Part shown: in pieces, positions 8,847 through 17,496 of the stretch
Layout: the number at the start of each line of letters is the position of its first letter
How positions within the stretch are numbered: the first letter of the stretch is position 1
Assembly (NCBI GenBank): GCA_951812725.1
Contig: OX638330.1
Coordinates: 3,823,405-3,887,404 of the forward strand
DNA from: an uncultured Caldilineaceae bacterium
Lineage (GTDB): Bacteria; Chloroflexota; Anaerolineae; Caldilineales; Caldilineaceae
Length of the DNA: 64,000 nt
Reading direction: 5' to 3'
Notes under the pieces: model-generated
Database searches by the model: none
What the model was told of the DNA's origin: nothing
The model's input: only the letters and a program-made list of their open reading frames with translations
Program-made: the position numbers and the translations under genes

Positions 8847-9740
8847 ATGAAAATCGCGGCGTTTCCCAAGTGTTATCTAGACGATATTTCGCTTCACCGC
8901 ACTATGTCGGTCTTCGACTGGATCGAGCAGGCGCGGGCGCTTGGCGCCGAAGGGCTGGAGATGTACGAGGGCTTTTTCTGGAGCCTGGACGACGCTTATA
9001 TCGATTCGATAGGGGAGGCCATCGAGGGAGCAGGCTTTGCGATGCCGATGCTGTGCTGCTCTCCGGACTTCACCAACCCCGACCCTGCGGAGCGGCAGCG
9101 GGCAGTCGAAGAAGAAGCCCGCATGATCGAAATCACGCGGCGTCTTGGGGGGCCTGGCTCGGTTTGCCGGGTGCTTTCGGGGCAACGGCGGCCAGGCATA
9201 GCGGTCGAACAGGGACTGGAATGGGTGGTGGCATGTATTGAGGAGTGCATCGAGATTGCCAGGGAGAATGACATTGTCCTAGGGCTTGAAAATCACTATA
9301 AGGACGGCTATTGGCAGTATCCGGAGTTTGCGCAGAGGACGAAGATTTTTGTAGAGTTGTTAGATGCCATCCCGGAACGGAAGCACTTCGGTGTGCAGTA
9401 TGACCCATCCAATGCGCTGGTGGCGGGGGATGATCCGGTTGAACTGTTGCGCCGGGTGGCAGATCGGGTAGTGACGATGCACGCCAGCGACCGTTTTCTG
9501 GTCGATGGAGCGACGCTTGATGAGGTGCTTCTGCCCGACGGACTGATTGGATATCCCGATAAACTACAACACGGAATTACGGGCCAGGGCAGCAACGACT
9601 ATGGAGCGATTTTCTCCATCCTGCGGGATAGGGGATTCGATGGTTGGGTAAGTATCGAAGACGGCATGGACGGGATGGAAGAGATGCGGGAGAGCATCGA
9701 ATTCCTGAAGCGGATGCGTGCCAAGTACTTCAAGCAGTGA
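8847..9740 (+). CDS. sugar phosphate isomerase/epimerase (TIM barrel)
   Basis: 297 residues from ATG 8847 (MKIAAFPKCYLDD); an in-frame upstream start at 8796 adds an unlikely leader. Xylose-isomerase-like TIM barrel, with LGLENHYKDGYW carrying the metal-site Glu, QYDPSNALVAGDD, MHASDRFL and a C-terminal SIEDGMDGM. The substrate is unknown. It follows the zinc dehydrogenase by about 105 bases on the same strand, and the pair suggests sequential oxidation and isomerisation of a sugar or inositol. The ribosome site is weak. Confidence 0.83.
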   Translation: MKIAAFPKCYLDDISLHRTMSVFDWIEQARALGAEGLEMYEGFFWSLDDAYIDSIGEAIEGAGFAMPMLCCSPDFTNPDPAERQRAVEEEARMIEITRRLGGPGSVCRVLSGQRRPGIAVEQGLEWVVACIEECIEIARENDIVLGLENHYKDGYWQYPEFAQRTKIFVELLDAIPERKHFGVQYDPSNALVAGDDPVELLRRVADRVVTMHASDRFLVDGATLDEVLLPDGLIGYPDKLQHGITGQGSNDYGAIFSILRDRGFDGWVSIEDGMDGMEEMRESIEFLKRMRAKYFKQ

Positions 9741-9804
9741 GAAACGATAATCTGGGAGCGAAAGAGAGTTCCCGTTCTTTTGACAGTGCCGCGGAGGATG
9801 CGAG

Positions 9805-11259
9805 TTGGCGATAAAATTTGGGACGGATGGCTGGCGGGCCGTCATTAGTGAAGATTTTACATTCGAGAATGTGCGCAAGGTTGCGCAGGCGATCGCGGAT
9901 GTCACGAACGACCAGTTTAAGGGTTTGCCTCGATTGCAGCCGTCGCTGGTGGTGGGATTTGACACGCGTTTTTTGAGTGATCGTTATGCGGTGGCGGTGG
10001 CGGAGGTATTGGCCGGCAACGGGATCCGGGTGTGGCTGAGTCAGGCCGATGCACCGACGCCGATGATTTCCTATTCAATTGTGGACAAATGGGCGGACGG
10101 CGGCGTGATGATCACTGCCAGCCACAATCCGCCGCGTTACAACGGAATCAAATTGAAGGCGTCGTACGGAGGTTCGGCCAGCGCGGCGACGCACAAGGAG
10201 GTGGAGCGACGGATTAATCTGCGCGAGCGGCGGGGGGAGCAGCCGAGAAGGCTGGATTATGCGCAGGCATTGAGGGCGGGCATCATCGAACGTTTCAACC
10301 CGCTGCCGGCTTTTCGTTCCCAGATGCGGAAGCTCGTCGATTTTGACGTGATTGAGCAGTCCGAGCTCTCGGTTGCGGTAGATGCCATGTACGGGGCCGG
10401 GCGGATATATTTGCGACGGCTGCTGGAGGGCGCCGAGTGCCGTGTGTCTGAACTGCGAAACGAGATGAATCCCGGCTTCAACGGCATCCACCCGGAGCCG
10501 ATTGCCAAGCATTTACAGCCGCTGGTTGCGGAGATGGCGACCGGCAAATATCATTTGGGGCTGGCCACCGATGGGGACGCCGATCGCATCGGCGCGGTCG
10601 ACCCGGACGGTCGCTTTATCGATCCACATCAGATTATGGCTTTGCTGGTTGATTATCTGATTCAAGAGCGGTCGCTGCGGGGGAGCATCGCCAAGACGGT
10701 CAGCACTACGCAGATGTTGAACCGGCTGGGGGCACACTACGGGCTGCATGTACATGAGACGCCAGTGGGCTTCCATTACATCAGCGATCTGATGCTGCAG
10801 GAACCGGTACTTTTGGGCGGAGAGGAGAGCGGCGGCATCAGCATACTCGGTCACATTCCCGAGGGAGACGGGTTGCTGATGGGGCTGCTGCTGACGGAGT
10901 TGGTGGCCAAGCGGCGCAAGCCTTTGGGCATGCTGATTGACGAACTGATGGGGCGGCCCTATGTGGGCAAGTTCTGCTATGGGCGCGATGACCGGGAGGT
11001 GAAGCCGTTTGCAAAGGCAGAACTGGTAGAGGGATTGATTGCGAATACGCCGAATGCGCTGACCGGGTCGAGAGTGGCCCATGTAAACAACCAGGACGGC
11101 GTGAAATTCATTCTGACGAATAGCAGTTGGCTTCTGATTCGACCGAGCGGGACGGAACCGGTGTTGCGCATCTACGCTGAAGCCTCATCGCACGAGGCTG
11201 TGGCGACGCTGCTGGCAGAAGGGACAGTGCTGGCCCAGCAGGTATTGAAAATGATATGA
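9805..11259 (+). CDS. phosphoglucomutase/phosphomannomutase family protein
   Basis: 484-residue alpha-D-phosphohexomutase, full length, with all four domains. The phosphoserine loop is TASHNPPRYNGIK near residue 105, the metal loop DGDADRIGAVD near 250, the sugar loop GGEESGGIS near 340, and the phosphate-binding loop RPSGTEPVLRIYAE near 450. It interconverts hexose 6- and 1-phosphates for polysaccharide or nucleotide-sugar synthesis. The start is TTG at 9805, set by GGAGG at 9793-9797 with 7-base spacing and by the conserved FGTDGWRA just inside. Which sugar it prefers cannot be told. Confidence 0.92.
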   Translation: MAIKFGTDGWRAVISEDFTFENVRKVAQAIADVTNDQFKGLPRLQPSLVVGFDTRFLSDRYAVAVAEVLAGNGIRVWLSQADAPTPMISYSIVDKWADGGVMITASHNPPRYNGIKLKASYGGSASAATHKEVERRINLRERRGEQPRRLDYAQALRAGIIERFNPLPAFRSQMRKLVDFDVIEQSELSVAVDAMYGAGRIYLRRLLEGAECRVSELRNEMNPGFNGIHPEPIAKHLQPLVAEMATGKYHLGLATDGDADRIGAVDPDGRFIDPHQIMALLVDYLIQERSLRGSIAKTVSTTQMLNRLGAHYGLHVHETPVGFHYISDLMLQEPVLLGGEESGGISILGHIPEGDGLLMGLLLTELVAKRRKPLGMLIDELMGRPYVGKFCYGRDDREVKPFAKAELVEGLIANTPNALTGSRVAHVNNQDGVKFILTNSSWLLIRPSGTEPVLRIYAEASSHEAVATLLAEGTVLAQQVLKMI

Positions 11260-11777
11260 GGCGCGGCAGGACGAGCCACTGAGGACAAGTATTCGGAGAA
11301 AATCTTGCTTGGGCCAGTCTGGGGGAAGTGGACGGCTGCAAAAGACATAAAGAGAGGGATGAAGGGGCGCGGGTTAGCCAACTCGCGTTTTTTAGTTTCT
11401 GGCGCCGGGTAGCTTTGAGATATGCGCAGTGCCTGCATGGCCAGCTGGCAACCGGCCGCGATTCAGGCTATCGCGTTGCTTATTCGGTTGGCAGCCGCCA
11501 GGTTGGGAAGCGGCACTGCCAGAATGAGGGCGTACGGTCGGTGAGGCATGATTTTGGAGGGGGGCGTTGCGGGGGCGCAGCCCCTGCACAAGGGAGGGCC
11601 GAAGGCCCGACCGCCCATATAATAAAAGAGAGTACAGAGGCGTGGGAAGAGAGCGGGACGGCTGCGCTGGCCTGTGCCAGGGGCGCGCTTGGGCACTGGC
11701 TGATCAGGTTAGCGCCAGAGGGCCGGTGGGCGTGCAAAGGAGCGTCGCGGCGGGGGAACCGGGCGGAATGCTGCTTG
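11260..11777. other. intergenic region with a dispersed repeat
   Basis: 518 bases between the phosphohexomutase gene and the CxxC protein gene. Its centre is copy 1 of the dispersed GC-rich repeat (11461-11617). The several short open frames across it are made by the repeat's GC bias, not by coding constraint. Confidence 0.6.
11461..11617. repeat. dispersed GC-rich structured repeat, copy 1
   Basis: A 157-base stretch matching 61453-61610 nearly end to end, from the shared start ATTCAGGCTA to the shared end GACCGCCCA. The 3' 60 bases are almost identical, while the 5' half has diverged. The core holds two small hairpins (GCGGGG with CCCCTGC; GGGCC-GAA-GGCCC at 11596-11608), closed by GGGCG pairing with CGCCC. 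Confidence 0.8.
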
Positions 11778-12101
11778 TTAGCTGGGATGGGTGAACAACT
11801 GCTGCCTGATCTCCTGGCGCGTCTGTTCAAACGTCTGGCGCAGCTTCCGGTCGGAACTCTTGTCGGCGCCGACGACGCGCTGCGCGCAAGTAGTACAACC
11901 AAGGGAGGCCTTATAGCTGCTCTGGTTGCAGTTGAGGCAGTCACACAGACGAATCATCATGAGAGAGAAGGCAAGTGTGTCCTCGTTTCCATCGCGCTGA
12001 CTTGCTACTTGATTGACCAACTCCTGCCAGTCCGCACCTCGTTCCACTCCCAGTGGTCGGATGGCCCGATGAGGAAAGAGAATTTCACTTTTGGGGTACA
12101 T
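11778..12101 (-). CDS. small cysteine-motif protein, unknown function
   Basis: 107 residues, starting ATG 12101 with AGAGGAG six to seven bases upstream. The centre holds five cysteines in CDCLNCNQSSYKASLGCTTC (roughly residues 53-72). This CxCxxC plus CxxC spacing looks like a metal or redox site. A basic C-terminal region (DKSSDRKLRQTFEQTRQEIRQ) may be helical. There is no signal peptide. I do not recognise a named family. The clear ribosome site and clustered cysteines make it a real gene rather than a shadow frame. It stands alone between a repeat and two membrane-protein genes on the same strand. Confidence 0.7.
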   Translation of the reverse strand: MYPKSEILFPHRAIRPLGVERGADWQELVNQVASQRDGNEDTLAFSLMMIRLCDCLNCNQSSYKASLGCTTCAQRVVGADKSSDRKLRQTFEQTRQEIRQQLFTHPS

Positions 12102-12215
12102 GGCGACTCCTCTCGTGAGTTTCCGGCTATTGATTTTGGTGCCTATCCCGAAGGGGGGCAGGTTCTGTCGACTGACTGCTGTGAACTGAATTTCGCGCTT
12201 CCAGAGGCGAAGACT

Positions 12216-12899
12216 TCAAATATTGGCGGCGAACAGGAAGACCAGTAGGACGAAAAGAGCAACTGCCAAAAGGCTGAGAATAAGGATGAAAAGGAAGGGC
12301 AACAGGACGGCGGCCAACGACCGTGAGCGAGGCAAGCTTGTAACTTCCTCATTGGCTCTGGCATAGACGATGAAGGCCCAGACAATGCCGGCCACGCTGC
12401 TGACACGGCCCAGGCAGGGGATGGGCGAGAGGCCGATAAGTAGTAGAGGCGCGGCGGCAAAACCTGTGGCGGCGAAGAAGGGTTGTAGTCTGCTGGTTGC
12501 GCCAAAGGCTTTGTTACAGGCCATAACGAGGGCGCCGTAGACGATCCAGACGGCGAGCCAGCGCAGCGGCCAGTTTATCCACTCACCAAGAGCGCTGAGA
12601 AAGGCGGCAAACCAGCCGGGCAAGGGCTGTTGGAGGCCGGCGACCAGATGGAAGAACTCGCCCAGGTGGACGAGATCGAAGAAGGCGGAAACATTGTCAA
12701 GCGGAGCTTCCTGGAGGAGGGACGCCTGCGCTCCCAGCCGCGCCAGGGGAAGGGCGCTACCGGCCGAGGTCGCCTGCTCCCAATTGACCAGAAACGGGAG
12801 AAAGCCGGCCAGGAGTCCGAGTATGAAAACCATGCCAAGGGACTGGCGCATGGTGGTTTCGCTGAAACCTGAGGCGCGCAATTGGACTGCGTCGCTCAT
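12216..12899 (-). CDS. Yip1-domain-like membrane protein
   Basis: 227 residues from ATG 12899 (MSDAVQLRASGF). Five or so hydrophobic segments: near residues 20-40, 95-125, 140-160 and a long one at the C-terminus (FLFILILSLLAVALFVLLVFLF). The layout resembles bacterial Yip1/YIF1-like membrane proteins of unknown role. A longer in-frame start at 13352 exists but runs through the upstream gene in another frame, so I reject it. It is the second gene of a two-gene operon, 32 bases after a similar protein; the pair may be diverged paralogues working together. Confidence 0.7.
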   Translation of the reverse strand: MSDAVQLRASGFSETTMRQSLGMVFILGLLAGFLPFLVNWEQATSAGSALPLARLGAQASLLQEAPLDNVSAFFDLVHLGEFFHLVAGLQQPLPGWFAAFLSALGEWINWPLRWLAVWIVYGALVMACNKAFGATSRLQPFFAATGFAAAPLLLIGLSPIPCLGRVSSVAGIVWAFIVYARANEEVTSLPRSRSLAAVLLPFLFILILSLLAVALFVLLVFLFAANI

Positions 12900-12931
12900 T
12901 TTTTGGGGGGTGGGAAGCCAGTGGCGCAAGT

Positions 12932-13636
12932 TCACAGACTGCCCCCAGCGAAGATGAACATGGCACCAAATGCTATGGCCGCGATGCTGCTGACTAGAAG
13001 TAGCAGGAGCCAAGAGCCGACGGAGACAAGCGCCGCCCGACCTGAAGGCAGTTCGTGGGCCACTTCCAGCCCGCGATAGGCGATCAGTACGCCCCATACG
13101 TGGATCAGGACCGAGGCGACTGAGACGAAGGGAATGAAGGTTAACAGGTAGAGCAGGCGAGGCGCGTTGCTGAGGGCGACTGCGCCTAGGGTCTGGCCCA
13201 GTGAGCCCTGGCCGCCGGCAGCGCGGGCAAGCAGATGGCTGGACAGACCAAAGAGGAGCCATTGACCGATCAGGCCAAGCGGCGTAGTTGCCAGTGTCAG
13301 GAGACGGAATAGAACGCTGTCGTAACCGCTGTACGCCAGCAGGAGAGGCCAAACGCTGCGCAAGGTGCGTTCGATCTCGAGCAGTGTTTCGCCGTTGAAG
13401 GTGCCCTGCCGCAGGGTCCGCAACAGCAGGTTCAGGAGCGCTTCAGAGGGCGGCAGCGAGGCAGTAAGGAGGAGGCTGCCGACAAGCTGGGCGACCGCGA
13501 CGAGAACACCGATACAGGCACACAGGAAGAGTCCCTCTATCCAAGGATTGTCGTCATCGACCATTTCTACAAATGGGTCGGGTTCCAGGAGGAGGGCCTT
13601 CCCGATGAACCGCGGGTAGTTCTGTGGTTGTAACAT
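12932..13636 (-). CDS. Yip1-domain membrane protein
   Basis: 234 residues from ATG 13636 (MLQPQNYPRFIGKALLLEPDPF), or 247 from a GTG at 13675; neither has a strong ribosome site. The N-terminal cytoplasmic part is followed by about five transmembrane segments, including LFLCACIGVLVAVAQLVGSLLL and LLLLLVSSIAAIAFGAMFIF. The pattern of short loops with conserved prolines and glycines is that of Yip1-domain proteins, whose bacterial role is not known. It is first in an operon with the similar gene at 12216-12899. Confidence 0.72.
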   Translation of the reverse strand: MLQPQNYPRFIGKALLLEPDPFVEMVDDDNPWIEGLFLCACIGVLVAVAQLVGSLLLTASLPPSEALLNLLLRTLRQGTFNGETLLEIERTLRSVWPLLLAYSGYDSVLFRLLTLATTPLGLIGQWLLFGLSSHLLARAAGGQGSLGQTLGAVALSNAPRLLYLLTFIPFVSVASVLIHVWGVLIAYRGLEVAHELPSGRAALVSVGSWLLLLLVSSIAAIAFGAMFIFAGGSL

Positions 13637-13860
13637 CTGGTTGCGGCGTCTGTCCGGACTGTAGGTCCGGAGCACGTCCTGATTGAGGGGTGGGCTGCAA
13701 TTGAGAAAGCAATTCGCTTATGCCAAGCCCCTTGCTCACTTTTGGCAATGATAGCATAGGATTGACCGGCACTCGAAAATCGCGACTGTCTGGGACGCGG
13801 CGACCAACTCTGAGGCAGCTGGCGGCGGCCGGTACACAATGAAGCGCGCAGGAGATGGAA

Positions 13861-14913
13861 ATGTCAAATACCGCAATCTCTCTTCCAACCGGAAAGCTGC
13901 CTGCCGAACTGCTGGCGCAGTTAATCTCGACCTTGCCGATCGATGACCCGGCTCTCTTTCTGGGCCCGGGCGTGGGCGAGGATGCGGCCATCATAGAGTT
14001 TGGCGAGGTTTCGTCCCAGCAGGACGGCACAGATATTCTGCTTGCGGCCAAGAGCGATCCTATTACTTTTGCCACGGATAAGATCGGCTTTTACGCTGCA
14101 AATGTCTGCGCGAATGACCTGGCGGTGTGCGGGGCGCGGCCGCGTTTTTATCTGGCGACGGTGCTGCTACCTGAAGGGACCACGGAGGCGAATGTGCGCG
14201 GCATCTGCGACCAGCTGGGCACGGCCTGCCGGGCGCTAGATATTGTGGTGGCGGGCGGGCATACGGAGGTGACGGCGGCGGTAAATCAGGCGGTGGTGGC
14301 GGGGACGCTGCTGGGGGAGGTTGCGCGGGGCAAGGTTGTGCGCACAGGCGGCTGCCGGCCCGGGGACGTGGTGCTGCTGGTGGGGAGCGCGGCGGTCGAG
14401 GGGACGTCGATCATTGCGCGCGAAAAGCGGGAGGCGTTGCTGGGGCAGGGCTGGTCGGTAGCGGAGCTTGATGAGGCGGCGAATTATCTGTACGAGCCGG
14501 GGATCAGTGTGCTGGAGCCAGCGCTGGCCGCGGCCGATACGGAGCTGGTCACGGCGATGCATGACCCGACTGAGGGAGGGGTGGCGACCGGTCTGTGGGA
14601 GTTGGCCGATGCTTCGGCGTGCGGGCTGGAAGTGGAGTTATCGGCAGTTGCGGTGACACCACTGACGGCAACGGCGTGTGCGGCGTTCGGACTTGACCCG
14701 TTGGGAACGATTGCGTCTGGGGGGCTGCTGGCGACGGCTGCGGAGAAGGATGCGGCGGAGCTGCTGGAGCTGTGGCGGGAGATGGGGAGACAGGGGCAGG
14801 TTATCGGGCGCGTGCTGCCAGAGGGGGAGGGTGTGTATGGCAAGCGGGACGGGCGGCGGGTGGCGCTGCCGCGATTTGATGCGGATGAGATTGTGAAGTT
14901 GTGGGGGGAGTGA
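13861..14913 (+). CDS. AIR synthase/HypE-like ATP-binding protein
   Basis: 350 residues of the PurM/HypE/ThiL/SelD superfamily. The N-terminal ATP-binding half has GPGVGEDAAIIEF near residue 40, DKIGFYAANVCANDLAVCGARP near 75-95 and GGHTEVT near 140. The C-terminal half has MHDPTEGGVATGLWELADAS near 240 and a glycine-rich SGGLL. HypE itself ends in a conserved Cys that accepts carbamoyl; this protein ends KLWGE without one, and no hydrogenase genes are near, so it is not a standard HypE. AGGAG at 13850-13854 fixes the start at ATG 13861 rather than the ATG at 13855. Confidence 0.82.
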   Translation: MSNTAISLPTGKLPAELLAQLISTLPIDDPALFLGPGVGEDAAIIEFGEVSSQQDGTDILLAAKSDPITFATDKIGFYAANVCANDLAVCGARPRFYLATVLLPEGTTEANVRGICDQLGTACRALDIVVAGGHTEVTAAVNQAVVAGTLLGEVARGKVVRTGGCRPGDVVLLVGSAAVEGTSIIAREKREALLGQGWSVAELDEAANYLYEPGISVLEPALAAADTELVTAMHDPTEGGVATGLWELADASACGLEVELSAVAVTPLTATACAAFGLDPLGTIASGGLLATAAEKDAAELLELWREMGRQGQVIGRVLPEGEGVYGKRDGRRVALPRFDADEIVKLWGE

Positions 14914-15043
14914 ATTGTACTGGAAACTGGCCGAGGTATACGAAGCCCGGGGTGCAATACCAGAAACAGATCTGCAGAGTGCAGATAGTGGTTTCGGTGG
15001 TGGTACAAAGCCAAACGCGGGTCTTGGAACTCTGTAGAGCGAG

Positions 15044-16030
15044 TCAGGAAGAATTATTGCGCAAGCGGGCCAATTCAACTTCTTTTGCCTTCAATTGCTT
15101 TTCTAACAATTGGCGCGCCGCGGCTTCTGTTGCAGCCTGTTCCTCCGCTCTCTTGCGCGCCGCGGCTTCTGTTGCAGCCTGTTCCTCCGCCCTCATACGC
15201 GCTGCCGACTCTGTTTCAGCCCTTGTGACAGCGACCTGCAGCTCAGGAATTACATATGCGGAATACACGTCGTCTCGAGCCAGTTCGGCCAGACGAGGGC
15301 GGCGATGCAGATCGTCCAGCCGGAATTGCAGACCTGCCAACACGTTCGAGCGAATTACGCCGTTGGCGTCAGACGGGATCTCTTCATATTCTCCGTCCGA
15401 AGTGAGCGCGTAGAAGCGCATGCGCTCACCCTCCGGGTCGAGGATGTAGTACTCCTTCACTCCGCCCAGCGCATAGTCGCTTTTCTTCTCTTCTGTATCC
15501 CGCAGTACCTCCACCAGTGTGGAATCTGAGACCGCTTCGACGACCATGTCGCAGACTCCGTCAAAGTGGCGTTGATCCAATGCTCCCCACGACACGGGGT
15601 TGGCGTTAAGAATCACGCCAATGTCCGGTTTGCGTATCTGGAGGCGCTCACCTTTGGGGTCGGATTCGTCTTCGATTTTCAGAACAAAACCGGTTTCCAG
15701 GTTGATCAGAGACGCGTGATCATAAGTCTCCACATTGCAAAGCAGGAGGGCGAGGAACCAGTTATACAGGCCGATTTGGGGGGCATTGGGCAAAGGTTTG
15801 GCCTCCAGTATGCCGTTGTTCCACTCGTAGCTGACGTCGAGGTCCGGGTAAGGGTTTTCATACCACTTTTCCCAGTACTCTTCGAGCGTGACGTAGCGTC
15901 CATTGTCCGGCGCCCAGGAGGTATCCGGGGTGAGATTCGGCGGGACGACTTCGGTTTGGGTGGAGCGATTCGACTGGGGTTGATCTGTCTGCGTTTGAGA
16001 AACGTCAGGCGCCAGTTCTGTGGTTTCCAT
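15044..16030 (-). CDS. Uma2-family protein with a repetitive C-terminal coiled coil
   Basis: 328 residues. Residues ~45-230 form a Uma2 (DUF820, PD-(D/E)xK nuclease fold) domain: YTLEEY-like VTLEEYWEKW at its start, then IRKPDIGVIL with the catalytic-type aspartate, MVVEAVSDST with the glutamate, KKSDYALGGVKEYYILDPE with the lysine. The last ~80 residues are alanine/glutamate/arginine-rich and contain the 14-residue unit ARKRAEEQAATEAA in tandem, a coiled coil. Uma2 proteins are very abundant in Chloroflexota and cyanobacteria, and their role is unproven. The 42-base DNA repeats are nearly identical, so this tail is young and length-variable. Confidence 0.88.
   Translation of the reverse strand: METTELAPDVSQTQTDQPQSNRSTQTEVVPPNLTPDTSWAPDNGRYVTLEEYWEKWYENPYPDLDVSYEWNNGILEAKPLPNAPQIGLYNWFLALLLCNVETYDHASLINLETGFVLKIEDESDPKGERLQIRKPDIGVILNANPVSWGALDQRHFDGVCDMVVEAVSDSTLVEVLRDTEEKKSDYALGGVKEYYILDPEGERMRFYALTSDGEYEEIPSDANGVIRSNVLAGLQFRLDDLHRRPRLAELARDDVYSAYVIPELQVAVTRAETESAARMRAEEQAATEAAARKRAEEQAATEAAARQLLEKQLKAKEVELARLRNNSS
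15113..15238. repeat. 42-bp tandem coding repeat
   Basis: Near-identical units start at 15113 and 15155, and a decayed third at 15197; each encodes 14 residues, two heptads, of the Uma2 coiled-coil tail. The first two copies differ at very few bases. Confidence 0.8.
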
Positions 16031-16383
16031 GCTCCGTTCTCCGGCATAGCAGTTGCTCGTATAGCAACTGACCTACGGGCATTGTATCACGACTTTCGCG
16101 GTTGATCCGAACAGCCTTCGGTGCCGGCAGAACATGTGTTTAGGCAAAAGGGGTGGAAGGGGTGGTTTGCGTGCTGGCGCGTTTAGGTACACGGGCGCGG
16201 GCACGCGCGTGGGGTGGGCGGAGGTGGCCAGATGATGCAATTCACAGAAAAGTTTGAAACGACAAACCTTGCAGAAAGTGGGTGCAGACGGTGAAATCGG
16301 GCGGTTCTCAGGGTGAAAACCGATGCCTCGGGGGCGGCTTTCGGGCTGCGCGAATTCTCAGCCGGTCGTGCGGCTGTGCTGGT
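16031..16383. other. intergenic region upstream of Uma2 and downstream of the ligase cassette
   Basis: 353 bases. It contains the extended -10 candidate for the Uma2 gene and a GC-rich stretch near 16170-16215 with alternating CG/GC runs. I see no gene. Confidence 0.55.
16081..16089 (-). promoter_or_regulatory. extended -10 promoter candidate for the Uma2 gene
   Basis: On the minus strand TGATACAAT gives an extended -10 (TGn TACAAT) about 50 bases upstream of the Uma2 start at 16030. There is no good -35 hexamer, which is typical for extended -10 promoters. Confidence 0.35.
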
Positions 16384-17496
16384 CTACAGCCCCTCTACTG
16401 TTTCGGCGGCGAGATGGTCTACGACGGCTTTGACGTCGCCGCCTGATTCGTTGTAGACGCGCAACTGGCGGTCGGCGCTGGTGCCGTTGGCGAGGATCTG
16501 TTCGATCGGGGCGATCTCTTTTTCGGTGCCGAGCTCGGCGATCTCCTCGCCGACCAGTTCGACCAGTTCGCGCATCAGGGAACGGGCGGGGAGCTCTTCC
16601 TGTTTACCGAAGTCGATCATTTTGCCGTCCAACCCGTAGCGGGCGGCGCGCCATTTGTTCTCGTCGATCAGCTCTTTGGTAAAGACACGGAAGGTGACGT
16701 TGCGCTGGCGCAGTTTCCAGTGCCAGAGCACGAGGGCCTGGCAGAGGGCGGTGATGGCGATTGCCTCGTCGACGCGGGTGCAGATGTCACAGATACGAAA
16801 TTCCAGGGTGGGGTAGACGCCATGGGGACGCACGTCCCACCAGATCTTGCTGGTGTCGGGGATGCAGCCGGTGTTTGTGAGAGTGCTGATGAGCCCCTCA
16901 TAGGCGGCGCGGTTGGGGAAGACGTCGGGAATGCCGCTGCGGGGGAAGTCCTCGAAGACGACGGCGCGGTAGCTCTTGAGCCCGGTGGGCTGGCCCTGCC
17001 AGAAGGGACTGCTGGCGCTGAGGGCCAGGAGGTGGGGCAGCATGTAGCGGAGGACATTCATGGTGTCGATGGCGAAGTTGGGGTCCTCTAGGCCGACATG
17101 AATGTGCATGCCATAGATCAGGAGGCGCTGGGCCAGTAGCTGCATCTCCTCAAGCACGCCCTGATAGCGAGGGAAGGGGGTCACTTCCTGTTCGGACCAG
17201 CGGCTCGAAGGGTGCGTGGATGCGGCTACGATTGCCAAGCCTTTTTCCTGGGCGAGGCGGCTGATGAAGGCGCGCTGGCGCAGGAGCTCCTCTTTGGCTT
17301 CAGCGGGTGTAGCGCAGACGGGCGTGCCGAGCTCCACCATCGACTGGTGGAGCTCGGCTTTGATCTCCCGTTCCACGATCACCATCTGTCCATTTTCGAT
17401 GAACTGAGTGATGAATGAACGCAGCTCACCGCTTTCTGGATCGATGACCTGGTATTCTTCTTCGATGCCGAGTGTCAGTTGGGGTCGTTCAATCAT
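16384..17496 (-). CDS. GCS2-family carboxylate-amine ligase (YbdK type)
   Basis: 370 residues, the usual length for YbdK-type glutamate-cysteine-ligase 2 proteins. The N-terminal LGIEEEYQVIDPESGELR carries the ATP/metal glutamates, then GMHIHVGLEDPN near residue 130, WWDVRPHGVYPTLEFRICD near 215-235 and ENKWRAARYGLDG near 285. Family members join an amino group to a carboxylate of glutamate or a similar acid using ATP. Its start overlaps the stop of the next gene upstream by four bases (ATGA), so the two are translationally coupled. It belongs to a cassette with a second GCS2 protein and an ATP-grasp protein; the product is unknown. Confidence 0.9.
   Translation of the reverse strand: MIERPQLTLGIEEEYQVIDPESGELRSFITQFIENGQMVIVEREIKAELHQSMVELGTPVCATPAEAKEELLRQRAFISRLAQEKGLAIVAASTHPSSRWSEQEVTPFPRYQGVLEEMQLLAQRLLIYGMHIHVGLEDPNFAIDTMNVLRYMLPHLLALSASSPFWQGQPTGLKSYRAVVFEDFPRSGIPDVFPNRAAYEGLISTLTNTGCIPDTSKIWWDVRPHGVYPTLEFRICDICTRVDEAIAITALCQALVLWHWKLRQRNVTFRVFTKELIDENKWRAARYGLDGKMIDFGKQEELPARSLMRELVELVGEEIAELGTEKEIAPIEQILANGTSADRQLRVYNESGGDVKAVVDHLAAETVEGL

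Noticed and set aside
11328..12248. 306-codon plus-strand frame
   Set aside because: It crosses the dispersed repeat and runs antisense to the CxxC protein gene, which has the better start and motif.
12216..13352. 378-residue long form of the Yip1-like protein
   Set aside because: The first ~150 residues are out-of-frame reading of the upstream membrane-protein gene; the ATG at 12899 gives a normal protein.
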